Source: Neoechinorhynchus agilis
Taxonomy: Eukaryota; Acanthocephala
Length of the DNA: 64,000 bases
Direction: 5' to 3'
NCBI GenBank assembly: GCA_051530055.1
Contig: CM121342.1
Location: 9,052,001-9,116,000 of the forward strand
Shown here one piece after another: positions 54,882 to 64,000 of the stretch (positions are counted from its first letter, which is position 1; the number at the start of each line of letters is the position of its first letter). The translations under genes were made by a program, and so were the position numbers. Below the pieces are notes generated by a model. The model worked only from the letters and a program-made list of their open reading frames with translations, ran no database searches and was not told where the DNA came from.

Positions 54882-56546
54882 ATGTCTAAATCGGATTTCG
54901 AGTTCGGCAAGATTATTGGTGATGGCTCTTTTGGCAATGTGAGTGTATTCTTCCCACAAATGCATATAGTAAGAAGCCTTTTAAAATTTTCTAGGTATTT
55001 TTAGGAAAACGAAAAGAGGACGGTCAAGAGTTTGCAAGTAAGTTATGAGTTTTTCTTGCTTTCAGTTTTAATTTCCATTTAGTCAAATGTCTTGAGAAGC
55101 GGTTTATCGTTGCTAACAAATTTACGGAATATGTTTTCGTGGAAAAGAATGCATTGCTGAAACTGTCTGATTGTGTATTTTGCGTTTTGCTCTACTGTAC
55201 CTTCCAAGACTCCTCTCATCTCTGTGAGTGTTTCTTTCAATAGCAAGTTTTACCATTGAACAAAGAAGATGAACTATGAGTCCTCGTGAACACTTGAACT
55301 CGCGATAGCTTTCCCCCGACCGGATTCGAAAAAATATTTCCACCTAACCGAACCCAGTCTTTGTGGAATTTTGGTGATCAGGAAAATAGATATCGATTTA
55401 TGTTAATTCAAAAATATGTCATTTATTTCGTCGGACTTCTTCAACAAGTTGCTTAGAAGTTTAATCAACTGTGAATACAAACAACCTACTGACGAAATAT
55501 TTTTGAATTAACATAAATCGATATCTATTTTTCTAATCCCCAAAAATATTGAACTGTTCATATTTTGGTTGTTTTATGGCGCATAGAATAATTTATAAAA
55601 AAAATTAAATCCGATTGGATGGGCACAATCTTGTGATGAAAGCGTTTATATCACAAGGTTGCCTGTAAGTTTTTTCAACTGTGAAAGCTTCTGAAACCAA
55701 TCGGATTTATGTGCCATAAAGCAACTTTTCACACGATCCCTTAACCTGTCCTGACTATTTTCTCATTTTAGACTATGCCCTCGAGTATTGTCCGAATGGC
55801 AGTATGTTCGATATGATAATCAAATACGGAAAATTGAGTCCAAAATGCGCAGCCTTTTACTTAGCTGAAGTATCCTTAGCGATTGCGTTCATGCACTCTC
55901 GTCTGATCATACATCGAGACCTTAAACCGGAGAATATATTGCTCTCAACGCGAAACCACATTAGACTTTCTGATTTTGGATCTGCGCGAATTTTAACTAG
56001 TGAAAGCGAGCTGGGCACCGAGGATGAGTACCCGGAAACGGATCAAGATTATGAACAAAAAGACGCAGAAGTCGGAGATGAAACAGTAAAAAAGAAAAGA
56101 CGAAACTCTTTTCTCGGTTCGCCACAATTTGTGACTCCTGAAGTGTTAAAACAATATCCACCGCATTTCGGATCTGATTATTGGGCTCTTGGTTGTCTTC
56201 TTTTCCAGTTTTTGACCGGAAAACACCTATTCACTGGACCGTATGTTTTCTGTAAAACGATTTATTTAATAAGATTTTGCATATTAATAGGCACAAATTC
56301 GATATCTTTCAATTGATTCTTAATTTGAAGTATTACATTCCTTATCGAGTTATTCCCAAGGAAGCCGAGGACTTTATAAATTCTTTAATCGTTTGGAATC
56401 CAACAAAACGACTTGGTGTAAACGACTTTGGTGAAATCGAAAACCACCCATTTTTCCAGATATATCTCGATCCTAAACTAACGGAGGAACGATGGACCTG
56501 TCAAGCTTTTGAGCAGTTATATCCCCCGCTCGGTGACCGTGAGTGA
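54882..56546 (+). CDS. PDPK1: PDK1-like AGC-family protein kinase, no PH domain seen
   Basis: Five exons join in phase: 54882-54938, 54995-55037, 55083-55223, 55772-56240 and 56291-56546. All kinase landmarks are present: IIGDGSFGN, the lysine in FAIKCLEKR, the Glu in FVEKNAL, YCTFQDSSHL, IIHRDLKPENILL, LSDFGSAR, and an activation loop RRNSFLGSPQFVTPE like the PDK1 form ARANSFVGTAQYVSPE. PDK1 phosphorylates the T-loop of other AGC kinases downstream of PI3K. Unusual is an acidic insert of about 35 residues between DFGSAR and RRNSF. The protein ends at YPPLGDRE with no PH domain. GTGAGT overlaps that end (56539-56544), so a further exon is possible, but none was found. Intron 3 (55224-55771) is filled with foldback repeats. 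Confidence 0.85.
55378..55545. repeat. Foldback element inside intron 3 of the kinase gene
   Basis: GAAAATAGATATCGATTTAT at the left mirrors ATAAATCGATATCTATTTTT at the right. Inside the left arm TTTCGTCGGACTTCTTCAA is a decayed hammerhead-like signature. Right of it, 55605-55725 is a second small mirrored piece (AAATCCGATTGG and CCAATCGGATTT) related to the array-A monomer. Confidence 0.7.
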
Positions 56547-56657
56547 AATGAGTACATGGAGAAAAATTTTGTTAAATAGTCGATTAGAAAAAACATTTTA
56601 AATCTTCATTACACATTTTAAATTCAAAAAGCTGCTGTGAATACAAGCGAGATTTTA

Positions 56658-56720
56658 CATCACCGCACTGGATCACTCAGCTGCCGTCCTGGTGTTGTAA
56701 CGGTCGAAAGGACGCAATTA
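56658..56720 (+). mobile_element. Short piece of the RTE LINE left end
   Basis: CACCGCACTGGATCACTCAG, CTGCCGTCCTGGTG and TAACGGTCGAAAG match 38060-38107 almost base for base. Nothing else of the LINE follows. Confidence 0.7.
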
Positions 56721-56831
56721 TGGAATCAACTAATGTTTGCAATGGCAAGCCGGTTTTGTATTAATTAAGTAACATCACTCGGCTTTTTAGTTTTTTCTTC
56801 TTGGCATGAAGCCACACCGATCCCTTACATC

Positions 56832-57024
56832 AAGGGAGAAGTGATTGAATTCCTTAGACTCTGATGAAACGAGTTCGTACGCATCCCCGTCCGGATTCTC
56901 AGATAACTCCCGAGGAAGATGCGGGACTCATCAGTGAGTTTTCTCCTCTTCCCTTCAGCGGTATCCAATGACTCGGAGGGATGCGTTGTTCAGGGTATCA
57001 AGTGATTCAATCACTTCTTCCCTG
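56832..57024. repeat. Small element with 18-19-bp inverted ends
   Basis: AGGGAGAAGTGATTGAAT at 56833-56850 is the inverse of ATTCAATCACTTCTTCCCT at 57005-57023, with one extra base. About 150 bp lies between. It could be a MITE. Confidence 0.6.
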
Positions 57025-58122
57025 ATTCAAAATATCGGTTTAATGTGTGTCTAAAAGGGAAAAAGCGAATAAAGAATTATCTGAACATTTAATTTTGTTA
57101 TGAACTCAAAAAAACAGTCGATTTTCAATTGGTTAAATTATTTATAGATTAATATTATAGAATTGAAAAGAACACAGTGAATTTTTAAACGGCATTGGTA
57201 AAAAAGAATTCCATGATCTCTTAATTTAGAAATTAATGATTTCGATCATATGAATAGGTTTGATATCGTACCAATAAATCGGGAAGCAGCCGAAATAAAT
57301 TGCATCGTTTTGCAGAAGTTTAACTTTTGAACTAACATTTAATCCTTCATCGGAAAACTTTGAAAGTTCGTCAACAATATGAGTCTAATGCTGCGCAAAA
57401 TCGAACACAAGCGACTTTCAGTGAAGCGTCTATATTATAAATTTAAAAAAAATTGAAATTGTCAAGTTTTGCGAAATTCTTGAGCATAATACGCAGATCC
57501 TTCATGAAAACTTTCACCTTTAAACATGAGAGTTTTAAGTAACGGAAATATAAGTCTTACCAAAATGTTACCTTTAAGGATAACTGGTAAACCAAAAATT
57601 CTGTTGTTTAATTTCTGAATACTAAAATCTCCTTGCAGGTTATCATTTTATAAATCTTTTAGTTGAAATCTTTTTTCCTAAATAGATGCCCAATTGTTTT
57701 GGCTATCAAAGTAAATAGTCGATCAGTCAACGTACTTTTAGAGGCAAGGTCAATAATTAAGAGCGGCTTTTCCCCATGCATTCATTTCCCAAGGGAATCA
57801 ACGTCTTTTCAGTTTGAACGACTCTTCCATTTGACTCTGATGACCTCATTAAGCGGGTTAAATTCGCGTCGTTCAGTACCATTTAAAGCGCTGATGCAAC
57901 GACCTGATGAATTTGAACCTTCTCTTTTTCTCTCGACATCCGTGAATCTGCTTCTTTACTGAAGTCGGTCATATAGATCATTTCCTCTCAGCCAGTATTT
58001 ATCTTTAATGTTGACATTCCCAAGCATTTGTGCTCTTTCTCCATGTCTGCCTCATTGTGCTTCCGCCGTGCCTCTCTTTCCTCTTCCTCTCAGTGGTCGA
58101 CTACGCATTCTTGAGGTTTAAG
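57025..58122. other. Spacer between kinase and septin genes
   Basis: AT-rich to 57660. A 99-codon frame at 57663-57962 has mixed composition and no recognised family. The septin promoter or 5'UTR exon is probably at 57960-58120, where the acceptor CCTCTTCCTCTCAG lies at 58093. Confidence 0.4.
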
Positions 58123-60508
58123 ATGCAGAAATCAGCTCCATCATCATCATTAGAGCAAAAAGTTGGTTTTGACGCCCTTCCAGAACAACTGGTTCATCGA
58201 TCGTCTCAATCCGGTTTTTGCTTTAATCTCCTATGTGTAGGAGAACCTTCAATCGGAAAAACCACGCTTATTCGGTCTCTGTTCGCTCTACCAAACAATG
58301 GAGAAAAATCAGCACCCAATGTACCATTGAATGGTCGGGTTCCTCAAGGCGATCAATTAGTTTCACTTAGAGAACATCGATTCGATCTCATTGAAAGCGG
58401 CATAAAACTTCGACTAAGAGTAATCGAAACTGCAGATTATGGCAATCAAACAGATAAACGAGAATGCTATAGACCCATTTGCGAGTTCATCGATGCTCAG
58501 TTTCAAAAGGCTCTCGATCTAGAACTTCATGTGAAATCTTATTGTGGACAAACACTCGATCCCATTCCACTTGATCGTGATCCTTGCGTTCATGCTTGTC
58601 TGTATTTCGTCATTCCTACAGGCCATTCAATCAAAGCAATCGATTTGATAACAATGAAGGAACTTGCCACTAGAACGAACCTGATTCCTATTATCGCAAA
58701 GGCGGACGCATTAACCAACTCTGAATTGGTTGAAATGAAAAAGAACATTAAGAATGATTTAAAAGATATTAAGCTTTATCAGTGGCCGGTGGACGATGAA
58801 GTGGTTAGTGCGTCTAATAAAGCCATGAATGAAAGGATGCCGTTTGCAGTTGTTGGTTCGTCAGGAAAGGTGAAATTGGAGGGTGGTGGAGAAGCTGTGC
58901 GTGGACGAGCTTACAAATGGGGAACTATTCAAGTAAGGTGAAATGTAAATGTCAACTATGAGGGTTGGTTTTCTTTTCTTTAATTCGACAAATTGAAACT
59001 CATTTAATTTTTATTAGATAGCTTGTCTCACTATTCACTTGGCCGGTGTGAATCAAACAGAACGGAATAAAGCTCATTTAGACAACCATTTGGTGTTGTA
59101 AGAATGTTTTTTGCGATAATTATTGCTAATCGTTTTGTTTTTGTCACCCTTTTTGAGGAAAAAACCCCAAGTAGAATATCATTTGAAGAAGAATCGTTAT
59201 TTGATTTTAGTTCAACAATTAAATCCCCAGGCTGATATTGTTGGAGCAAGTTGAACACCGCCTTTTCTTTAAACTAATAGACAGAAAAGAGGACATCAAC
59301 AAATTCCACTACTATCGTTCTCGCTCTACTTATACTTTAGCCAAAATTATGTTTGTTTATTACCAAGGCGAATGCTTTAAATAAAGAGAAGGATCATGAA
59401 ATTCAACACCATAAAACATTTCTATAACATAGATTTAAAATTGACTTTTACAATTGCAAAACTTTTAGTCTACACTTTAAACGTTTAATTTTTACCAAGT
59501 GTTGAAGTAAGCATCATCTCTTTACGATTGATTATTTTCCTTTTGGGCACACAGCTAATCGAAAATCAGATTTCAACACTAAAAGAAGGATAAATGATTT
59601 TTGGAAATTTAAACAAAAATAGAAATGTCGGTATGTGAAGTACCGGTGAATGTGATTGGAATTATTGTTTAGAAGTCTTCACCCGCGGTAAATGATTATT
59701 TGTCAAAGACGTTTCGAACCTCGTAGGGTTCACCATCAGTTTGTTTGTGTCTTTTAATAACTAACAAACTGATAATGAACCCGGTGAGGTTTAAAGAACG
59801 TCTTTAATAAATAATCATTTACCGCTTGTGTAGGCTTCTAAACAATAATTCTAAACAAAAATAAATTTCAAGGTTATCATAATTCTCGCTCGACCTTGGT
59901 TCCAATATACGTAAAAAATTTGTTTCTTAACTCTCGCTGATACTAAACGACTACTACATTCACCACTAGAGAACGAACATCACTGCGACTTTGTTTACCT
60001 CCGTGAAACGTTGATTCGGACGAACATGTTGGATTTGATTGATCGGACGCACAGTGTTCAATACGAGGCGTTTCGGAAGCGTCGTTTGTGTGATCGATTG
60101 GGCGTTACGTCTCAAAAATCGCTTAGTGGTGACCAAAACGATGTTGTAGCGAGACTGATGGACGCCTATAGCGAGCGTCGATCTAGTCAAAGAAAAGAAA
60201 TGGCAGACGAAGAAGAGAAATTGAAACGAGAATTCATTGATAAAGTTAAGAGTAAAGAAGCTGAATTGAAGGAATTGGAGCGTCAAATCTTGAATGAACT
60301 GGTTGAAGTAAAGCAATGGTATCGTGAGCAGAAAGAGGCGCTTGAACACGAATGGAATGAGTTGAACGCAGAAATCGCGAATGTTAACGGAGCTGCAAAG
60401 AAGGCATCAAACACGATCACCGGAGCGCCATGTGCTTCTAATGGGTCCACGCTTAGCTCGATAAAGGTGGGCGGTGGCCATGGACCTTTTGGGAGAAAGA
60501 AAAAGTGA
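58123..60508 (+). CDS. Septin of the SEPT6 group
   Basis: ATG at 58123 right after AAG: MQKSAPSSSLEQKVGFDALP then EQLVHRSSQSGFCFNLLCVG. The G domain has a P-loop GEPSIGKTT, a G3 region VIETADYGNQTD (lacking DTPG, as in the SEPT6 group, which has VETAGFGDQ), RPICEFIDAQF, CLYFVIPTGHSIKAIDL and the G4 box AKAD. VRGRAYKWG closes exon 1 at 58932. The last exon, 59970-60508, starts with ENEHHCDFVYLRETLIRTNM and continues into a coiled coil (EAELKELERQILNEL), ending GPFGRKKK. Direct joining of these exons is out of phase; a 28-nt mini-exon at 59018-59045 would fix it. Septins form filaments at the cortex and division site. Confidence 0.9.
59655..59850. repeat. Foldback element in the septin intron with a hammerhead-like signature
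   Basis: TTGTTTAGAAGTCTTCACCC mirrors the right end TAGGCTTCTAAACAATAA. Inside, the left arm on the minus strand reads ACTGATGGTGAACC, loop, GGTTCGAAACGTC, with a perfect GAACC/GGTTC stem. The right arm holds a decayed copy. Confidence 0.7.
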
Positions 60509-61171
60509 TCGAGTTTGTCTTTGTGGGTCTCTGGGATCTTTTGAGCGCCTTAAGCGGTGCCCGATGTTTCTACACCATTTAGATAAATCGTACGGGCCAT
60601 ATTAGTAGTCCCATTAATCTCGGAATCGACTGTATTTATAACTGTAAGGAAACTCGTGTTCCTACAAAGTCGGAAATCAAAAAAGAAATTATAAACCAAG
60701 ACTGAAAAAAACCATTTGGTGCTTTATTAATGTTAAGTCCTGGGCTGTTCGTCCTACCCAATCAGAGATGCTTAGGAAGAGTGTGGTGTCGACGATCAAT
60801 GCTCCACTGGGGAAAAACAAAGAAATCCCTTTTGACTCTTCGTTGATTTTAATGACTCAGGAGTCGAAATTATAGTATACATGACAGAGACATTAAGTGC
60901 GTTTGACTTTTAAACTTAATCGTCACATAGCGAATATAAAATTCAGTAGCAATTTGACGTAGAATATTTCGGTGTTTTCTTTTTATATCTCCATACAAAT
61001 CCTTGTTGTTCTTAAACGGACTTAGGAGCCTACGACGAGGGGCGAGTGAAGAACTATGCGAGATGAGATCTGTCTTTTGGAAAAATATTAAGGACACTGA
61101 CAACGTTATGTAACCAAGGTTAAAAAATAGTCGGTCGCAACTATTTTTTATCAGAAAATCAGAAAGGTGAT

Positions 61172-61215
61172 GGAGGATAAAGATGTTTCGGCGTTCCCAT
61201 TAGAACTTTAACAAT
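61172..61215 (-). other. Hammerhead-like signature
   Basis: The minus strand reads TTGTTAAAGTTC, loop TAATGG, GAACGCCGAAACATC. GTTC/GAAC can pair. Weaker than the others because the first block is TGTTAA. Confidence 0.3.
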
Positions 61216-61820
61216 TTTTCAAAGGTTAATAAGAACGGACATTATATGACCACAATTTGTCGTTCAAATGAAAATCCCCCTGGCCGTAGATTGGGCAATC
61301 CTGTTGTAGACAAATACGGCCAACGTTTTGCTTTATTGTGATTGAAAATCACCTCATTTAAAAAATGAATGTTGTTGAAACATTGACGGCCGTCTCTTTA
61401 TTATGTTCAACCACATTCCGTTGTTTCTAAAAAGAAAAAGAAGCACCAAATTCATTTTTACCCAGAGAGGATATACATTTTAAGAATGTTAAAACCATTC
61501 ACAGGTTTCCACAATTTCGTATGCAAATGCACTGCAAAAAAAGTTTGGAAAGACAATTACGTTTCGATTTGTTTGATCGGGTTCTTTTTCATCGATTTTT
61601 GCACTATGGACGTTTAAGTCAGCTAAAACTCACTTGTACGTTCAAAGTTACTTTTAGCACTTAAACCGATAAACGTAATTGAACCGAGTTTTTTGATGGA
61701 TAAATGAACGTGGCTGTTGATTCGAAGAAAACCGGAGATAATTCTTTTAAACAAAATTTGGCTCTGATGATTTAATTGGCCTATATTTCGTCAAAGTCAT
61801 AATTAACAATTTTAAATCGT

Positions 61821-61858
61821 TAATATTTCGGAGACAACCTCGTGTCTTTATCAACATT
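61821..61858 (-). other. Hammerhead-like signature
   Basis: The minus strand reads GTTGATAAAGACACGAGG then TTGTCTCCGAAATATT. AGACA and TGTCT pair between the TGATAA and GAAAT blocks. Confidence 0.4.
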
Positions 61859-61867
61859 GTTTGGAAG

Positions 61868-62090
61868 TTCCTTTCATCTACTTTCAAGCAACCTTGATAA
61901 AAAGGCGTTCAAGATTGTGGCTCCGAAAATAATCGGATTTAATAAAATTCCTTTAATTTTTCACTCGCCGCTAATTCCCATTTTTATCGGATCAAAAACT
62001 TCGGCTTGATATATTAATAAAAGAAACCCTGATAAAAAAGCGTTCAAGATTGTGGTTCCGAAAACAATATGATTTAATAAAATTACAAAA
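61868..62090 (-). repeat. Two inverted, partial monomers of the array-A family
   Basis: CCTTGATAAAAAGGCGTTCA at about 61892 and CCTGATAAAAAAGCGTTCAA at about 62028, each followed by GATTGTGG and TCCGAAAA, with CGGCTTGATATATTAATAAA between them. This is the array-A unit read backwards. Confidence 0.85.
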
Positions 62091-62477
62091 AAATGTAATC
62101 TTCAAACAAAACCGCTAATAGCAAAGTCTTAATTTTTTGGGAAATTTTAATAACAATGTTGTATCGTAACTTCTCAGCAGTAAATTCGTTTATATGTTTT
62201 ATATCCTTATATTCACCAAGCTGGCTAATCAGCAGTCTAACTATTTTATTGTTTTAACAACCCAAAAACCACATCATCACAAGGAACACGTGATGACACT
62301 CACAGTCGATTATGTTCATCACAATATGCAATAGCAAATCTCAAAAAATACCAAAATTTTAAATATTATATGTAAAAACAAACATCAAAGAAAGTCATGC
62401 GAATTCGTGAAATTACGAGCGATATTTCGATAAAGTATTGAAAAATGAAACTGCTCATGATTCTTGTGTAGTGGCGA

Positions 62478-62583
62478 CAAAAATTATGTAAATTTATTGA
62501 ACCGATCGAAAACAATCTTGATAGAAGCTCTGAATTGAGCCGAAACATCGATTCAATTAATTTACACAGTTTTTGTCGCAACT
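62478..62583 (+). repeat. Foldback element with a hammerhead-like signature
   Basis: GCGACAAAAATTATGTAAAT at the left is mirrored by AATTTACACAGTTTTTGTCGC at the right with few mismatches. Between them is TTGATAGAAGCTC, loop TGAATT, GAGCCGAAACATCG, with a perfect GCTC/GAGC stem. The mirrored ends would form the outer stem. Confidence 0.6.
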
Positions 62584-62595
62584 AAGCGATAAATT

Positions 62596-62715
62596 AAATG
62601 TCTTGTTCGCGTTTGGCCACGGAAGAATCGAACCGTAGTGACGTCAATAACCACCCGTCATTTGAAGTTTATTTAAACGTAGAGAAATGATAATTCCATT
62701 TGATTTTGAGCTATT
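62596..62715 (+). repeat. Dispersed repeat family G, copy 2, carrying TGACGTCA
   Basis: TTCGCGTTTGGCCACGGAAG, TAGTGACGTCAATAA, GAAGTTTATTTAAACGTAGA and CATTTGATTTTGAGCTATTC. See 54400-54512. Confidence 0.8.
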
Positions 62716-62749
62716 CAAAAAATTATTCTTAAATTATACGTATTTACGA

Positions 62750-62887
62750 TAATAACACGTTTATTTGTTAATTAGCAAAGAGAAGGATCCATGAATCTTT
62801 GGGTTCTTCATGAACACTCGAATTTGCAAGAAATTGATTTCGGTACTTCTTTAAGATTCGTGCAGAGATTTGAAGAATTTTTTTCCT
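62750..62887 (+). repeat. Dispersed repeat family F, copy 4
   Basis: GATAATAACACGTTTATTTG, TTAATTAGCAAAG, CATGAATCTTTGGGTTCTTC, AAATTGATTTCGGTACTTCT. Closest to the copy at 47284. Confidence 0.75.
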
Positions 62888-63119
62888 AGATAAGTTGACT
62901 GGTCTGAAAAAAGTTGTTTTTGGTAGCGTCCAATCAACCGAAGTTTCAAACAATAGAATTTTACAAAAAAGACTGATACAATCAACGACTTGAATCCATA
63001 CCTCTAATTGATTAAGAGAAAATATGCTAAAGCGTCTTTCTAAGAAATCTCACCATCACTCATAACCAAATAAGCATTATTGCGTTTTCCATCGCATTCA
63101 CGCGCGTGTGTGACAGTTA

Positions 63120-64000
63120 TCATCGTCCTCCTTGAGCATCATCGAAATCTCCTTCAAGCAACAAATTTGCGGCTGCTTCTTCGTTTTTATCGCAAGCGAA
63201 ATAAGCCTGAATGCAAGCAAGCTCGCTATATCCTAGATCTTTAAGACGTTCAATGGCTTGTTTGTCCCGATCGTCCAAATTAAACCCCTGTGGCATCGTT
63301 GGGAATTGTTGTGGAGGAAGAACCGGTGCCGCAGCAGCCATATGATCATTGCCCGAGCTGCTTGGTGGTACTGAAGCGTCATCCGAGTTTAAAAGTTCAA
63401 GAAAAGCATCAGGGTTTGTTTCGATAAATCGAAGAAAATCCGGATTTTGTTCTCCGATTTGAGCTACGAGACTCGAGAGCATGTTTGGGTCGGATTGTAC
63501 AACCCGACGAAGTTGAGCGAATCCCGGCTGTGTTCGGAGGATCTGCAAAGTCGCTGTTGGATCCTGGGAATCGAAATCGGCCGGAATAGATAGACTGATT
63601 GCCGACGACGACGATGCCGGTGTATTGATTGCGTGTGAAGGAATACTGTCGGTTGCCAAATACTCCACGGCACGTTCTGGATTATAAAAACTCGCTTGAA
63701 GTGCTCGTTCAACTTTATTCCTCTCAAATCCCATATCGACCAATCGTGTGACGAGTTCATTACGACCAACAGTACCACCGGCAAACCCCGAATAGTCCTC
63801 TTGAGGAACAGAAGGGATTTGTGGGGCAATTGCTTGTGGTGGCGGGGGTGGGGGTGGCGGAGGCATCTCAACCTTTGGTTTGTTGCACATTACAACTACA
63901 AAGCTCTTTTCAGAGATATTGTGATCGGCAAGGGTCATCTCGTCCTTTAACATGTTCCCGGCTGAAATAAGACGCATACCATCAAGTCGAAATCGACTGG
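63120..64000 (-). CDS. RAD23: RAD23 ubiquitin receptor, N-terminus cut by the window edge
   Basis: The minus-strand frame is open to the right edge (SRFRLDGMRLISAG). The visible part begins late in the ubiquitin-like domain (LISAGNMLKDEMTLADHNI, then EKSFVVVM). It is followed by a nine-proline linker, UBA1 (GRNELVTRLVDMGFERNKVE), the XPC-binding STI1-like domain (LQILRTQPGFAQLRRVVQ to FLRFIETNPDAFLELLN) and UBA2 (DRDKQAIERLKDLGYSELAC), and ends DDAQGGR. The order UBL-UBA1-XPCB-UBA2 is diagnostic. RAD23 shuttles ubiquitinated proteins to the proteasome and stabilises XPC in nucleotide excision repair. The true start lies beyond the window. No intron is needed in the visible part. Confidence 0.95.
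   Translation of the reverse strand, partial: SRFRLDGMRLISAGNMLKDEMTLADHNISEKSFVVVMCNKPKVEMPPPPPPPPPQAIAPQIPSVPQEDYSGFAGGTVGRNELVTRLVDMGFERNKVERALQASFYNPERAVEYLATDSIPSHAINTPASSSSAISLSIPADFDSQDPTATLQILRTQPGFAQLRRVVQSDPNMLSSLVAQIGEQNPDFLRFIETNPDAFLELLNSDDASVPPSSSGNDHMAAAAPVLPPQQFPTMPQGFNLDDRDKQAIERLKDLGYSELACIQAYFACDKNEEAAANLLLEGDFDDAQGGR

Larger units (their letters stand above)
60509..63119. other. Gene-poor spacer with several dispersed repeats
   Basis: No gene is recognised between septin and RAD23. Identified contents are hammerhead-like signatures at 61172-61215 and 61821-61858, an array-A fragment at 61868-62090, a foldback at 62478-62583, a family-G copy at 62596-62715 and a family-F copy at 62750-62887. 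Confidence 0.5.

Noticed and set aside
57663-57962. 99-codon frame as a further exon of the PDK1-like kinase
   Set aside because: It shows no PH-domain pattern and no acceptor was identified at its start.
1-64000. CRISPR arrays, bacterial operons or prophage
   Set aside because: Introns, LINEs and metazoan gene families show this is animal nuclear DNA; the regular repeats here are satellites without unique spacers.

Overview
The window reads as nuclear DNA of a small invertebrate animal. It is AT-rich, the genes carry metazoan proteins, and most introns that can be placed are 44-61 nt. Several genes have a splice acceptor within a few bases of the start codon, which suggests spliced-leader trans-splicing or short 5'UTR introns. 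A nematode-like worm fits this best, but no species can be named from sequence alone.

Recognisable host genes, left to right: the start of Rab geranylgeranyltransferase alpha (1-271, minus); an undescribed 502-residue protein with four repeats resembling the TFIIS N-terminal domain (1053-2561, minus); a small secreted Q/P-rich protein (4658-5233, minus); a probable N-myristoylated protein and two unrecognised ORFs (16303-20013); the GET3/ASNA1 ATPase (26620-28641); a RINT1/Tip20 tethering factor (29240-31726); a divergent, probably inactive aldehyde-dehydrogenase-like protein (31809-34401); transketolase (35149-37503); a TRMT2A-type tRNA methyltransferase (42242-43583, minus); a PDK1-like kinase (54882-56546); a SEPT6-group septin (58123-60508); and RAD23 cut by the right edge (63120-64000, minus). 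They act in tail-anchored protein insertion, Golgi-ER tethering, Rab prenylation, carbon metabolism, tRNA modification, cytoskeleton and proteasome delivery. They do not form one pathway.

The rest is rich in repeats. There are five tandem arrays: a 170/201-bp two-monomer array at 10.4-12.2 kb, a 191-bp array at 14.0-15.9 kb, one roughly 145-bp family in two arrays at 20.3-23.9 and 48.4-51.9 kb, and a roughly 200-bp array with inverted ends at 25.4-26.4 kb. Retroelement remains include an RTE-type LINE with a Gypsy fossil inside it, two pieces of another LINE family, a Penelope-like fragment with a GIY-YIG end, and a Gypsy gag fossil.

The main points for a second look are the four-repeat protein, a recurrent hammerhead-like signature in small foldback elements, a satellite whose minus strand matches the C-terminal end of a LINE, the dehydrogenase-like protein without its catalytic cysteine, a one-base frame break in transketolase, and a PDK1-like kinase with an acidic insert and no visible PH domain. 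Nothing was searched against a database; all family calls are from memory of the families.
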